Assembly (NCBI GenBank): GCA_017394765.1
Contig: JAFPXF010000034.1
Coordinates: 1 to 5,140, forward strand
Source: Bacteroidales bacterium
Lineage (GTDB): Bacteria; Bacteroidota; Bacteroidia; Bacteroidales; WCHB1-69
Reading direction: 5' to 3'
Length of the DNA: 5,140 bases
The notes below the pieces were generated by a model, which saw nothing but the letters and a program-made list of their open reading frames with translations, had not been told where the DNA came from and did not search any database. Position 1 is the stretch's first letter; each line of letters starts with the position of its first letter. This document shows positions 5,085-5,140 of the stretch, piece by piece. The position numbers and the translations under genes were made by a program.

Positions 5085-5140
5085 AATATGAGAGATTGGC
5101 CGTTAGGCCATCCTTGGTGCCAGACTCACCGTACTTGTGG
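5083..5140 (-). CDS. C-terminal end of a convergent gene, possibly an outer-membrane beta-barrel protein (partial)
   Basis: The minus-strand frame entering at the right edge reads HKYGESGTKDGLTANLSY and then stop TAA (5083-5085 on the plus strand). Only 18 codons are in the window. The alternating polar/hydrophobic ending GLTANLSY with a terminal aromatic residue resembles the last strand of outer-membrane barrels, where that residue is the assembly signal. The other two minus-strand frames hit a stop within this 58-bp edge. The stop codon overlaps the palindromic element on its left, as expected for a gene end followed by a terminator. Too little is visible to name a family. Confidence 0.45.
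   Translation of the reverse strand, partial: HKYGESGTKDGLTANLSY

Overview
The window looks like a piece of a Bacteroidota (probably Bacteroidales) chromosome or metagenome-assembled contig. Three things point there: TAnnTTTG-type promoter boxes at 118-125 and 2161-2168, A-rich start regions without Shine-Dalgarno sites, and secreted GH16 enzymes paired with small lipoproteins. Genus cannot be fixed from this sequence alone.

Left part (1-2153) is an unusual, AT-richer cluster. Positions 1-117 hold no gene I can support. A promoter-like box at 118-125 is fused directly to a GH16 glycoside hydrolase that has lost its N-terminus but keeps its catalytic EIDIFE motif (123-812). A small lipoprotein gene follows (848-1282). 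Next comes a 78-residue secreted ORF (1291-1527) made of the GH16 signal peptide and N-terminus joined in frame to the GH16 C-terminal tail, with the whole catalytic domain missing. A second, paralogous lipoprotein (1561-1998) follows, then a third GH16 start that stops after 48 codons (2007-2153). Read as DNA, this is a tandem array of two ~715-bp units, each running GH16 tail, lipoprotein, GH16 head. The octamer GGGGGAGT sits at all three unit boundaries (711, 1428, 2144). No complete GH16 gene remains. The units mix near-identical blocks with strongly diverged blocks, so this is not simply one recent duplication.

Right part (2154-4915) is ordinary, GC-richer housekeeping DNA: a promoter about 60 bp upstream and then polA, encoding DNA polymerase I (895 aa). 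Its 5' nuclease and polymerase motifs are intact. The central 3'-5' exonuclease fold has lost its catalytic acidic residues, so proofreading is probably absent. The GH16 remnant ends only 7-10 bp before the polA promoter box.

The tail (4916-5140) holds short TTAAG-type repeats starting at the polA stop codon, two perfect hairpins, and a compact 48-nt palindromic element. The last 18 codons of a convergent minus-strand gene follow, ending in a pattern typical of outer-membrane beta-barrels. The array genes would act at the cell envelope (polysaccharide cleavage and lipoprotein partner) and have no evident functional tie to polA. No RNA genes, CRISPR arrays, transposases or recombinases are visible.
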